64,000 nt of DNA from Volvariella volvacea V23 (lineage: Eukaryota > Basidiomycota > Agaricomycetes > Agaricales > Pluteaceae). The notes under the pieces are model-generated. The model was given only the letters and a program-made list of their open reading frames with translations. It was not told where the DNA came from and did not search any database. The stretch is taken from positions 1,130,276 to 1,194,275 of the forward strand of contig KB722739.1 of NCBI GenBank assembly GCA_000349905.1. Reading direction: 5' to 3'. Within the stretch, counting starts at the first letter, position 1. Each line of letters begins with the position of its first letter. Of the stretch, positions 34,205-47,410 are shown piece by piece. The translations under genes were made by a program, and so were the position numbers.

Positions 34205-37200
34205 TTCGGAGGCTGGTGGCGGTCAATCTGGGGCAGGTGAGGAGGAGGTTCGGATCCTGCCACGTTCCTGTTGGCTGCTGTGGCGCTCACATGACCCGCG
34301 ATGACATAAGCAGGACCCTAACCCCGAGGCCGAGGGTGGCCACATCGCAGCGACGAGAAAGACGGCTGTGATGGCCTGAATATGCCCTGGAATGCACGAC
34401 AGACAGCTGACCAGCTTCTGGTCATTCCCAGAGTTCCTTACCCCAAATGCCATCGGACTTTGTGGTGCACCATGCATCAGAAAAGGGAAGACAGACCCAG
34501 AGAATCGAGGGACGCGCGCAGACGGGGTGGACCTGCTGTTTTTGCGCAAAGGATCCGGATTCCTGTTCCCGTCTTGCCTTATCCTCTCAGCAGAACTTTG
34601 TTCTTGTGATCAGAGCCAGCACTCCGGGCCAAGCATCCCTTTTTCAGCCCTCGTGGAATCTCCATCACTGATACCGTCAGATGCACCCTTGCAAACCAGA
34701 TTCCTCTCCCACAGTCCCCTTCCGTTATCGTTTGCAGCTCCGCGGCTTCAATTCGCTTCACGCCAGGTGTGCAGCGTCTTCCGCACGCGTCTCGTCATAC
34801 GACTCGTCGTGACTCGCGAGCATCCATACCCACCGGACGGAGTGGTCATGCCCCAGAAAAAACGGAGTTATCTTATCGTGCGCGTCCAAGGGTGTCGTGA
34901 CCCTTGCAAGTGATTTCCCAACGGAAGCAATGTTCAGGTAGGAATGGGGATCACACCAATTAAAGGCAGGGAACCATGTTGTTCCACTCGTACGGTCCGG
35001 CACCCAACAGCTCCTTCACCTTCATCAGAAACTCGAGCACAAGCTCAGACGGAGGCCCAACAGGAGCCTCGGACCTGGAGAGGGCGAATGGAGCCAAATT
35101 TGGACATCAGCATGCGTTGGCTCGTCCAGGCAAATCAGGAGGGCTTGCTGGCCCTTCCAAAAGTCGTTCGACGACGTCTTCAGGAAGAAGACCCGACAAG
35201 TTGCGCAGAGTAAGTACTCTCACTGAGCCCGTCCGCGTATATAGCTTTGCGAGCTCGCTTGCGGTGGTATGACATCAGACATCGATGGATACCCATGACA
35301 TCATGGGCAGATTTTAATATAACCGAAGGTGCCCATGGGACGCCCAGGGTCAAGATGAGCGGGAAAAAAATTCGCAAGACAGCCAACTATCCCAAGTTCC
35401 GGCTGAGCGTAGTTGGCAAGAAGCAAAGATGACGAACGAGAAGAAGCTGGGTGATGTGGGATAACGTTTGCGGTGTCGCTAGAAAAATGATGAGAACTCG
35501 TACGAGTGCCTTCAAGTTGAGTTATGTCATGATAATTTCCGAGGTTCTTTGAGCCTGACCGAAGGGATATGGTCCGTTAAGGAGATAAGTTGCATACTGA
35601 GATAGCACCAGCATACGAACCTCTAGATGTTCTGCTCTGCCTCGAGGCACGAGATAGCCGGACAAAGTACAAGACTCCAACGAATCTCATCGATACCGTC
35701 CCGAACGTCCATATCATACCTCCCTCCAAAATGCAAATCAACTTCAAGATGCACAGTATTGCCATTCAAGCACACGTCAAGGCACCTACATCCTCGGCAA
35801 ACTAGAGATCCAATTCATGAGTGAAACATCAAATGTCCCCAACAGCAGATTGACCTGCGAGGATAAATCCTCGATCCACGTCATCCCGAATAGGCAGGAA
35901 GTTTCCGACAGAACGAACTCGTCACGTCAAAGTCAAAATAAACGAGAAACGGATGGAGACAATCGCTTCGGTCGGCACTGCGGCTCAGGACGCCTGTGCC
36001 GGGTGGGACGGCGGTGAACTCGAGGTCAAGGGTTCGGTGTCCTTCGTAACGGCGCAAAAGAAAAAACTTATCAGCCATAGTTGGAGTACCACAGTTGCTA
36101 CTCATTGGAGCTATCCCCGTAAATGCAGGTCATCTGGCGAGAGCGCCGAATCGCTCTCACTTGGCCGGAGCTAGAGGGGAACATGTGGCGGTGGGGAGGA
36201 TGTACGTAAAGATGGCTGGTGGCCACACCTGCCCACTTTTTTCTCATCGTCTCATTGAACAGGCTGAGCGAAGCTGGCCATGCCATGGGTCGGATGAGCT
36301 GTTCCATCGGAGTGAGGGTGAGCGTGCCTATCCTGTTTTGGGCTCAGGTTAATGACGTATGGAATCCCCATACAGCGTTGCACACCACCCACGATCAACT
36401 CTCGTCCTGCGCGCAGACCATGCTGTGCAGTGGCCGTGTGCGCGTTGTCCATCACTCCAGGGCTCCAAATTAGACGCCTGTCCTGCTCTCTCTGTTGATC
36501 CCTCCGGCGTATTCTTGAGTGGCCTCGAATGCCGTTCATCATTGATGTGGCTGAGTGTGCCCAACCGCAGCGAAAGTGCTTATCGGCTTTCAACTAGATC
36601 GCCCGCCCGGCCTCGCAGCACAGCACGAGAGAAAGCACCATCGAGCAAAGCCCACCGTATCATGGGAAATCGGACAGAATGAAGACCTTTTCAAAGTGGT
36701 CAGCGAGGAAAGTACAACATTGACCAAATCCATCGAAACCAAGTGCACGTACCTTCCATTTCGAGCAGTTCCAGACTTGTCCCCCCACCGTTGACGTGAA
36801 TTCATGATCACCCCCGAGCCGAATATGCCGATAACTATTCCATCGATGGTGTTCTTCCCTTGTGTGGTGATAATCTGCGAAAGCACCACAAGAACTCGAG
36901 TAGACGGAGAAGATGCGGTTTGGGTTTGGATTCCGGGGTGTGTATCTCGGCAGGATTGGGGGCATGGGCTATCTTGGGCTCCCGGGTATGCTGGGAATAT
37001 GTGGGTTCGACGCCATTCCTGTCGATGTTATATGCTATGTGCCATCCCATGTGACTATGACTTGTCGAGGAGATCATTGGACTTTCAGTCCTGGTTGCGC
37101 TCGTTGGGCGAGGAGAGCCTGGGGAGATCAGAATGATGAGTGCCCGGTGAGGGGGGATCCTGAAAGAGCTTTTCATCCAATGCTATGCCCATGCCATGCC

Positions 37201-40200
37201 GTTTCATTCTGATACGAACTTCAGGTCCTACCCTCGATGGCTTCAGGCAATGACCATAGCAACGAGTAGGTTTGATCCTTCGAGAAGGAACTTGATGACA
37301 GTGATTATGAACGATAGCCAGGCCGTGACTTGATTGAGCTTATTGCCTGCGAAAGGAGTGCACGAAAGACAATAAGATCAGGCTGATGAAGGAGCCCTAG
37401 GCTGAGTCACTCACTTGATTCAGATGGTTTCAATTGGAAAGTCCTTCCCAAAGGTGGAGTGATTGATTAAAACTTCATCGGGACCTGGAATTTCAAACCG
37501 TCGTCGAAGTTTCGCTTGCAAGCGGGAGATGCCACTGGGCCTCAGCTACGATAAGTGTGACTGGAATCGCGGTAGAAGGGGGGTAATCCTTAGTCTAGGC
37601 TCGATTCGGGAATGGTGTGGCATCGGGGTAGCATGGACTATATGGGATCCAGGTGAGTTTTAAGTGAAGGAATGGAAAACCTCCGGCGCACCGGACAAAG
37701 TCTGAACACTTGGAATCGCCATGTGAGGAATGATAGAACACTGGTCGTAGTCTGTTGGTTGCCACTTCGTATGTCTTTAGATGGGACATCCTTTGTGCGT
37801 TTCAGCGATCAGCACGCTATGCACACGCCCTGTGTCATGGGCATGGGTGGAGCTTGAGAATGGTCGCTCGTTAGTGTGTGAGGATAGGGCGGAGAAAGGT
37901 CACGAGCATAAACGCAACTCCAAACCCGTGCTGCGGGCGATGCGGGTGGGTGGAAAACGAAGCCGCTTAGTGGCTAAAGTTCCATCAGACACGCAGGTTG
38001 CATACGACGAGCAAAGAATTGAAGCACCCACACAAGTCACCCTAGATGTAGACGTTGCCTGATGCTGGACACTTTCGTGACTTGGAGACACCCTGCGTAA
38101 TTCGATGCCTTCTCTCGCTAACGCTCGACGACGAGGAATCCCATGCAGGAGCAGATTGAGCCCCTCATCTCTCGTGAGCTGCGGATTCATGGAGCCCGCA
38201 CAATGTTGTTCCGTATCGCCGAGACCAGATTGTGAACCCCAATTGTTGAGAGGGCCAACGCATCCCGGATTCTCAAGAGTTCCTGTTCCGTTGGTGTGGG
38301 TCTCCCAGTACAGACATATTACCTCCTCGCAAGGGGTAAAGAAAAAAATGCGAATCCTGGGTTACGAAGCCTGCTCATACCGTCAACGGCCTCGCACCTT
38401 GACTCGAGGCATCAAGGTACCAATCGCCCTACAAGCGATGTCAGCTCCGGAGGACTCGACCTCCGCTATCAGCACCATCTTGGACCCTGTTTTTTTCCCT
38501 CTCGTTCTTAACTGATCATGAGAAGTTAATTTGACAAAGAAAAACAATGGGTCCATACGTGCATTGACGCCCAGAACGACTATCATCAGCGCGTACCCCT
38601 AATTTACCCAAAACCAAGCCGCCCGCCCTGAAAAAAGTCAAACGTCGCATCACAGCTTCTTGTCTTCCCCTGCCGTTTGATCCTTGTAGGACCACAGCAC
38701 TGTGTTGAACGAATCAGGAAAAGTGGCTCGAGATCCAGCTTGAGAGATGTGAAGAGGAAAAGTATTAAATCACGCACAATATCAGCATGCCGGCATTCTT
38801 GTGTCCCTCAAAGGTTAGTCCAACTTTATCAGCACGCCTGCCCGCTCAGCTTCTTCGCTGAAAGCTTGAGTAGCACCGAGAAGGGGGAGTCGGGCCGTGG
38901 TGAGCTGAGGAAGGCTTAGCGCACGAGCGTCGACAAGGATGGTAAGTGTTGGAATGCAGATAGGATAGCGACGAGGATTTTCGAGCACCGCTCCAATCAC
39001 GCTGCAGCTAAGCCCCCCGTGCAAAAGGCGTTTTTTCTGACATCCTGACCTTGGATGATCTATTCTTCCCTGAAAAGGGGGATCGAGGAAAGGTAAAGCA
39101 GAGGCACCGGGAGCACTCAATTCAGTAAACCACTTGCAAAAAATGGGTAGGAGTAACAAGGATTTACTCACTGTCAGTCTTGGCCTAAAGCAGCAGACAG
39201 ACCTGGAATCGCCACAGGAACAAGAAGTGATGGTCGAGAATGTTTATGGGCCAAGTCGACGCGTTGCCAGAGGTCAAAGCTGTTCAAGGATTGATGGAAC
39301 CGTTAGCCTCAGTGATGACAGGCAGGCACATTAAAAGGCAAGAAGTGACGCCCAATGGAGTCAAACGGAAGCGAATAGGCAACGGAGGATATTTGAGGGT
39401 CGAAAAGAAGGATCAGAGCCTACAGCTTCTGGTGTCGATGGTGGAGTGGGCGATACGGCGCTCGTCCCCTCTCAAGTGCTCCACCGGAAGCACTCTAGCA
39501 ACACGCCCGAAATATGGAAACGAGTGTTCTCTGTCGTATGCGCCTTGCGAATAGACATTCGCGAGGGTTTCGGGTCCCGTCCAAAAACAGAGGGCCTGCA
39601 TTCCTCAGAATCCTGGATTCATTCCGTTTAAATGAAATCGCTCTCCATCTTGACGTCGAGATCGGATGAATGTATGCCCCTCCGAATCTACATTCGTGAG
39701 CCTCGTGGTATTAGCTGAGTTTGTTGGGTTTAGTGGGTCCAATCATTCGAGGAGGTCAACAATTGCTACCCACAAATTTGGTTTCCGATTTCATTTGTCC
39801 TAAAAATGGAGTGGTTACTTTTCACAATACCTCTGGTCGCGTCGCTATTGTGATAGGGTGGGTGGTAACAACGCCCGGAGGCCGTCTTGCGACGAGTCCT
39901 GCAAGGCAGGCTTAGACAAAAAACCTAAAAGACGAAGTTAGGACCAATCTGTAGAACCCAATCAGAGCCGACGCCTACCTAACCCTGTCTAATTAACAGG
40001 TGTCACTGTGCTGCATTCTACGCGCCCAACCTCGGCCAAGATCATGGCAATCGTAAGCCGAGACTGTGGTTTTATCGCAGCTTACCAATTTGCGCGACGC
40101 ATCACGCGGGCATCCGAATTGGCGGAAGATGTTCGTTGAATCCCTGGACTCACAAAGGCTTGGGTTCGTAGTGGCAAACAAACAATAGCAATACCAGAAC

Positions 40201-41710
40201 CGAATCGGATGGCGGGCCGAAATATCACTGGCTGTGGTGGGCGCATGCGCGGTTGCGTCCCACATGCGCTCGCCACAGCCCTTTCGCCATCGTGGGGCGA
40301 TGGGAATATTCGCTCAACGGAAAATTGTGAGAACAAGGATCGCAGCGCGCGAGAAACTTTCACAGCATTGGCATGCGACTTCGGGAGTATCGTGTGGGCG
40401 CTAGTGTTTATTTAATTGTCAGTTTTCTGCACTCGACGCAATCAGGTTCTGATGTAGAACAGCCCGTTCGCAACATTTTCGTGAACGGCATCTCAAGCAA
40501 GGAGAGGCAGAGCCTGGGCTTCTCAAGCGTGCAATTTATCACAGATTAACGAGCCTTCATCTTCCACTCGCCTAGGCGAGAACCCCTAGCAGTGATACAA
40601 ATCTTGAATTACTCCTACAACCAACGAGTGGCGCGACATGGCGCAAAAAATCCCTGCTCCCACCACGGAACATGTCCAACAATCCTGGGAAGCTCAGGTT
40701 CCCTCGACATGAGGCTACTGTGAACAAATTCGGAAGCCTGAAACACTTCCGTAAACTGCCTAGCGCAATGTTGAAAAATGCCTCCGCCCTCCCGCCCCGC
40801 CATTTGCTTTTTCAAATCGGATTAGCGTTCTTGAACCTATTTCAAAGCCGTCGGTTGTCGAGGAACACGTTGGACGTCAATTTTTGCTGAATGGGGAGGG
40901 AGCTGATCAGGTACCACCCAGCGCTACTGGTAAAGATATTAATTTGCAATTTATATTCGACTAGATACGCATCGATGAGCGCTCAGGTTAATCGTGGTAA
41001 TAACAACATTTGTGGGGATATTGAGGAGTGGGAATGTGCACCGCAACTTTGAGGGCACGATCACTATTCAATGAAGGCATGGTACCTGAGTACATATTTG
41101 ACAACAAGTGTCCGGAGTACCTCTAGTGCGCAATGATCACGGCACTGTTCGTGGGCGATGGCGAACGGCGGAGACAGGAATTTGATTCACTATCGCTGAC
41201 TTTCTATCCATGGAAACCCGACATTCTAGCTGTAAAGGTTTCACCCACACGTCAAGCAAAAGCGGCCTAACCCAGGACTGAGTTCAAGCATGTGCCTCGC
41301 TGAATGGCCTGAGCATTGAATGAATCAGAAGGGAGTTCGCCCAGCATCATGGGACCAAGTTGATCAGCACGGCGGGGAACTTGTCAGCGCTTTTTGGCCA
41401 AGTAGAGGTAGAAATGATAAGGTTGTGGAATTCCGATAGGTCAGATTTTATCTCTTTCGGGATATTTGGAGTTGGGATGACCGATTATTGTTTGATTGGA
41501 AATTGGTCGCCTAATGGCAGCCTGGGTACTATCCAGACAACGACCAAAATTGGATCCCGGGATAAGATTGCACTGCTTTCATTATTGTGGATATATGGAA
41601 TAAATCCTAGCATAGATAGAGATCAAGGAATAGATTAGGAAAGGGCGACTAAGCGTATGCATCAGCGCAACGCGGCCTAAGTGAAAGCAACTAACCACCA
41701 TACCCACACT
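34205..41710. other. 7.5-kb gene-poor region
   Basis: All frames break often and none of the open stretches shows a conserved motif or a credible exon chain. No terminal repeats, reverse transcriptase, integrase or tRNA features were recognised by eye. It may include regulatory DNA, non-coding transcripts or old degraded repeats. Confidence 0.5.
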
Positions 41711-42894
41711 CTACGAGCCATCCTTTCCTTTGTCTCGGATGTACGCTTTCAGGATACACGGCGTTGAACCTCCCTGACCAGGTTTCTTGCATCCCTTGCA
41801 TTCCCTGCCGTGTCGTATCATCAAGACATGAAGACCATACTTGAGATCGTCTGGTATTCGGAGGTCGAGATGCATCTGTGCGCGCACTCGATCGTCCTTC
41901 ACGTTCTGCGGAACCCATCCCAACAGCTTGCTCAACCTGAACACATGCGTATCCACAGCGAACGATGGCCGTGCGAGACAGAACAATAGCACACAGGACG
42001 CTGTCTTCGGCCCAATACCCGGGTACGAGATGAGCTCCTGCATGATGTCGTCATTGGTGAGCTCAGTCTTAGCCTTTTCTGACCCGTCCTCGACTTCTCC
42101 GGCCAAGTGCTGCAACGAATAACGCCCGTATCGCTTCTTAACCTCATTTAGCAAGCCTTGGATCACCTCTGCCTTTTTGTTGGCTAGCCCTCCACTCCGT
42201 ATGGCATCCACAACCTTCGATTTAGGAGCCATGGCGATGGCCTCAAATCCTTCTTCGAATGTACCAAATGTGGCATCAAGGCTCCTCTTGGCGGCTGAAG
42301 AGTTCCGAGCGGAGGTATTTTGCGATAGAACAGTCCCAATCAACGCATCAATAACGTTGGGAACATTACCACAGCTCTCGGCAGAGTTTTTGGATGGCGT
42401 GGATGTGTCATCTGTAAAACGCCGGTTCTCTATGGGTTCGGGTCCACTTCCGTCGTGGTGTGCGCGGGACAAGATGTGGTACACCTCAAGTGCCTCCTCT
42501 CGGGTTGGACGCGGCCAGTCCGGAAATGGCGAATCGTTTGTGAACGTTGCCTGAATTTTGAGCTTTTTTGCCTTCAAAGGGGGCCCATCCTCGGCCATCG
42601 TGGCATCTGCTATTTCAACTTTGCCGGTCGCGTCTGCAGCCTCTAGCTCAACCTTGACACTGGGTGACATCACTTTACTCTCCGGTGTCTGGTGGGAAGA
42701 CCGGCGTCGTTTCCGAGGCAGAGGTGTGCCCGTAGTTTCTTCGGATTTCGTGGTAAGATCCTGAGCAGCCTGCACTGGTGCAATGAGCAATGTTGTGTTG
42801 GCGAATGGGAGTTGGATGCAACCGTGACTGCGGACGGTTCAAAGAAAGGGGCTGACTGTGACAAACAGTGTGACACTTGCCTTTTGCGGGCATA
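41711..42894 (-). CDS. HhH-GPD family DNA glycosylase (endonuclease III-like)
   Basis: Base-excision-repair glycosylase of the nuclear DNA. The main exon has no upstream ATG. A small first exon 42894-42878 (MPAKG plus two bases) and a 50-nt intron 42877-42828 restore a start and give 377 aa in phase. The N-terminal ~75 residues are basic and disordered (LPRKRRRSS), suiting nuclear import. The fold begins near DALIGTVLSQNTSARNS. The hairpin is LISYPGIGPKTASCVL, carrying the catalytic Lys of bifunctional enzymes, followed by the catalytic Asp in FAVDTHVFRLSKLLGW. The C-terminal Cys cluster is incomplete: C-x2-C-x9-C (ECKGCKKPGQGGSTPC) instead of the C-x6-C-x2-C-x5-C of endonuclease III, so a standard [4Fe-4S] cluster is doubtful. 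Confidence 0.85.
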
Positions 42895-45800
42895 ATACAA
42901 CTTACATCCGTTCTCCACATGTTCTCTTGCCTACCAGCCGCGCGATAATCGTCCGTCCTCGCAGCCTAGACACAGCCAAATGTGATCTGCGAATAGCCTT
43001 GGTCGTTAATTTGCAGCCATTGCACTACATCATAGTTCCCATGATGTCAGTGCTTCGGGGGACAGCAACGGAACGAGAGCATGCCGACGCTGCGTTGACA
43101 GCCAAGGTCGTTCAAAACACGTTGACCCTTTCCTCTCGACCTTCCAGCAATGATGAAATTTTACCTTGCGCGCAGGCGTGCATGTGGGGTATGCGCAGAG
43201 TTTGGTCATGGCGGCGTAATATCAGGTAGGGTTGAGTGCATTCTATGCGGAAATAAGGAAGTAAGTCCCTCGTCATCAAAGGCACACAGGAAATCCGTCA
43301 TTAATGAATTTTCTCCTTACAGCACCAAGATTTTAGCTACACGCAGTCAACGAATAAGGCAAAGGTCGGCGCCTAGGGTTTTTGCCTCGCTGAATTGAGG
43401 ACCCGGCAATTTCACTTCAGGGATCTGCCTTGGGTGATGGCTCAGTACTGGGTAACTGCGTGCTCCTTACACCACTACCGCGATGATATCATTGATATCA
43501 AATTCCCCGCAACTCATGCTCGGTGGTGAGTCCCAGTCTCCACTTTCATGTGAAAACCGTCTGCTAAGATTGCTGTAGGCCCTTGGGATAGCGTACGAGA
43601 TACTCCTACCCTCGCAGCCAATACCAGGCACTCCGTGCTCCTACGGACCTCGCCAATTCAACACCCAGGTTCTAGATCAATTCCACCTGCACGGCTGGAC
43701 ATTTTTCATGACAGCCTCCATGATGCGAATCGACCTGAAGATGCAATTCACCGGGAACTCCTTACGAGACGCGTTCAAAAGTGTACGCCGGACACAGGAT
43801 TCGATTGAGGCCATCGGACTGATGGGTCTTGTCGAGGGCACGAGCCAACCGGTCGGTCGGATTCCATAAAAGTCAACTGTCATGGAAGAAACCCGGACTT
43901 CCCCGGTTTCTGGGATTTCGAGTAAATATTAAAAAACTATGCTGGCCCAGGTTGGAAGGTTGGGGACGCGCCAACGGGGAATGGTCATCGCGTGCAGGGA
44001 GCAGGGGAAGGCCACTCAGGTGGTTGAAATAAAATTGATAAGATCGTACGGGAGTTTGACTGAAGCTTTTGGGATAAAAGAGGTGAGCAATTGATTGTTG
44101 GCGAATGTACTTGATCCAAGCTAGTCATTCAGGTTGCATAAAATGTCAATAGTCTACCAATCAATATGCAGTGCTGTACTTGGTTGCTTGGAGGTTCAAC
44201 GTTTAAGGGATCCGCGCTCCGTCGCCGTGCCTGGAACATGTAAGATAATCACTCCAAATAACTCAACCCTTATGTGATCCAAGTGCTTGATGACCCTCCT
44301 TTAGGAGGTGGCGTGGAGAACTGATGCTATGAACAGAGAGCGAGAGACGGAGGCAATCTATGGTTGATGCTCGACTAGTCTCCCGGCCAGGCATGCCTGA
44401 GCAAATGATCAAGACCAGATGGAGCACCACCAAGGAACCAGAACGGAAGACGTTTCGAAGGACGAAAAAACAGCACCTAATGTCAGCATCGCCGTTGCCA
44501 TGGACGAAAGCAGTCTATCCCGTCGGCGTAGACTGTGCTTGGGTGCACCAAGCTTCCCCATTGTTCAATTGCATAGCTTTCGACTGTATAAAACTCACTT
44601 TCCCTTTCCCTGGTGGATACCGGCGGTATCGTCGGATTACCCTTAACTTGGGAGCCTCATGTTCGCTCTCTTATCCCACCTTCACTCACTGCCGAACAAG
44701 CCGCACATTTTACGACAGCCTCCCACACGCAGAGCATCCTGGGATAAGCCTTACAGCACCTCCTCCAATCAGTCACACGAATTCTTCGCACCTTCAGAAT
44801 GACACAGGTACGGACCATCCAATGCGGCGGAGGAAAAGAGGGTCCAGAATCGAACATTGTTCCCCTTCCCCGATTGCACAAAATCGGGGTTAACTTGAGC
44901 CCCCACCCAAACTCGTACGATCCTCCGACGATCTGTGGTGTGCGTGACATACCCCCGCGCAGCCGCTATCACCTATCTTACGGAGTACGAGGGAATCGAC
45001 ATTGCCGCAACATCACAGTGACTCACGGCATGAATTCCAAACTCTGAAGTTCCCTGTTCAAGCCCACCATTTCGAAAGTTCCACTCACACGAACCCAATG
45101 TTGGAACTCTCTGACAAACTGCGGATTTCAACATGCCCTCCGTGTCAAACACCGGTATGTTGGTTGCCATTCATATTATGATACATCCGCGGGGGCAAAT
45201 GTGTGGGTTACTCCATAATCTCCCGAGTCCCTCTTGGTGCTGTAACTGACAATCACACGAATCTGCCCATGATCGTGCGTACGATCACTCCAGTGCCTAG
45301 GTTTTTAAGCATATTTCGTGTTCGCCCATAAATGGGTCGTGGACAGCGTCAGTCTCCGATTGGAAGAAAACCTTAAGGCCTCGTGTTATGAACTATCCCG
45401 AATCCGAGTTATCGCTCGAATCGCATTTCCAATGTTATTTCAAAGTATCATAAGGAATCAGAGGATAGAAAATTTCCAACTGCTTTATAGGTATGTCACT
45501 TGACTCAAAGCTAATCCCTTTGGAAGCTTGGCGATACTCGAAACAGGACATATGCATATGTGAAAACACTGACAGTTGCCGTACAGCACATTCAACCCCC
45601 CACGGTCAACACGGGCTCAAACCCCTCCAAGCTCTCCATAGCACCAACCTCCGCACCGTCCAAGCCAAATGCAATTTACAGCGATCCACGCTCACGATAA
45701 GCTTTCGATTTAAACATAACCTCCGAGTCGGCTAGAAGGTTTTCGTGCATGCTGTTCTCACCCACAAACCCCTCAGCCGTCGGGATCGTGCACGGTTTAG

Positions 45801-47398
45801 CGCCTCTTAAGCGCTTGAGCTTAGCGCGATCGAGTGAAAGATCGGTCGGTGCCCGTGCGGTTGCCTCGAGGCGTTATGTGGGTGTGCCTCCCTTCGGGTA
45901 TTTTGACATTCCTTTTTGTTGTCGTGTTGTCGATCCCCGCCGGGTGAATAGAAGGGATTGAGTCGAAGGACGATCGTTTTAAGGCTTGCAGTGGACTTTG
46001 CAACTTTTTTGTGATGTTGGAGCATGTAGGTACCGGCGGCGGGTCAGATCGTGCTCGTGCTGTGTCGACGCCCACAAATCGACTCTATCGAGGAGATCGT
46101 TGATGAGATTGGTGTGGTTTAGGTGGTGATATTTACTTGAGCTAGAGTACAGGCTATGAAGAATGGTGGGGGTGGTTGGGCAGTAGAAGGTGTATGTGGC
46201 TGTGAAGGGTTAGGGGCTTCAGTCGCGGTGGAGACATGTCCTAATTTGGCCATCTGCCTCCACGACCCTGAACTGTCCATATCTTGAACTTTGCGATGCA
46301 CGAGTCAGCGACATACATAACGAGCGTATAACCTTAACCTCGTCATGATAAGACAATGTTTAGAGATTTGGCTTGATTCACTGTCGCTTTTGTGGAGCTG
46401 TGGAGCTGTTGGGAAAGGGAGAGTGACACTCGTGGTACGGAACAATATTCTAAAATCTAAATTGGTAGGACAATGGAAAAGGTTAAATATCTAGGGAAAT
46501 CGTATATGATATTGGGACAAGGTCAAGAGGTAAATCATGGCCCAATTCGTCCATGGCGTTTTGACGTGTGCGAAGCGTAAACCGCGGAGTACGTGCCATT
46601 GGCATTTGACTCAATCAAAGGACAAAGAAGTCGTCGTGCCAGATCATTACCAAGACTGTACACTGGCTTGACAGTTTGAGGTGCAGGAAGCTCGCGCGGG
46701 ATCAAACCCCAGCACGTGGCATTGCTGTCGAATTCCTACCCTGATGGACTGGTTTACTTTATCGCAAACACCGGGCACCACAGATACTTCTCGAAGACTC
46801 GCCCACATCCATCACAGGTCTATAAGATTGCACGACACGAGTCAATGCACATGGCACTCGATGAGCTCGAGCGGCGTTGGTTCAGATGCACGCTCCATCC
46901 ATTAGTGTACACTTCTTCGCTTTTAGTCGTACCTGCATCAGATTCGTGGCGTAGTCTGAGGTGCGTGGGTTGGGACTTCGAATACCGGAAGTATCGGCGG
47001 CGGGATGCCGATATCGATGGTCGCAGTATTGGGTATGGCCATGGCCACGGAACATGAAAGAAGGGCTTTTCATCTCCAGCTCGAAGAATTGTCATTAGAA
47101 GCTCAAAGCTTAAAAACCAGATGACGTCTAGCCAATTCATAACTCGAGTTATACACGCACGATCGATATTGCATTTCATTCATCTAAGCCATGCGAGGTT
47201 CGAGTTCCAGATCACAACTCAACATCCTCACTATGCACCTCTCACGAGCACATACCTCCCACACAGACCAACGTACACACACGCGCCTGCGTAAAATCTA
47301 GGACGTACTTTGCCTTACTTCCGTGACGTCGTCCGTGGCCGCCTCCATCAAATAAAGACTTCTCCCTTTGTCCCAAGAACCACCGCACAGCCGGCCTC

Positions 47399-47410
47399 GT
47401 GCACGTGCAC
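47399..47410. promoter_or_regulatory. 12-bp palindrome with E-box core
   Basis: GTGCACGTGCAC reads the same on both strands and contains CACGTG, the site bound by bHLH proteins. There is no nearby gene to assign it to, so a regulatory role is only possible. Confidence 0.3.

Noticed and set aside
33066..34226. Unspliced version of the F-box gene starting at 34226
   Set aside because: The codon there is TTG, not ATG; a 20-nt first exon with a 47-nt intron gives a proper start and keeps the frame.
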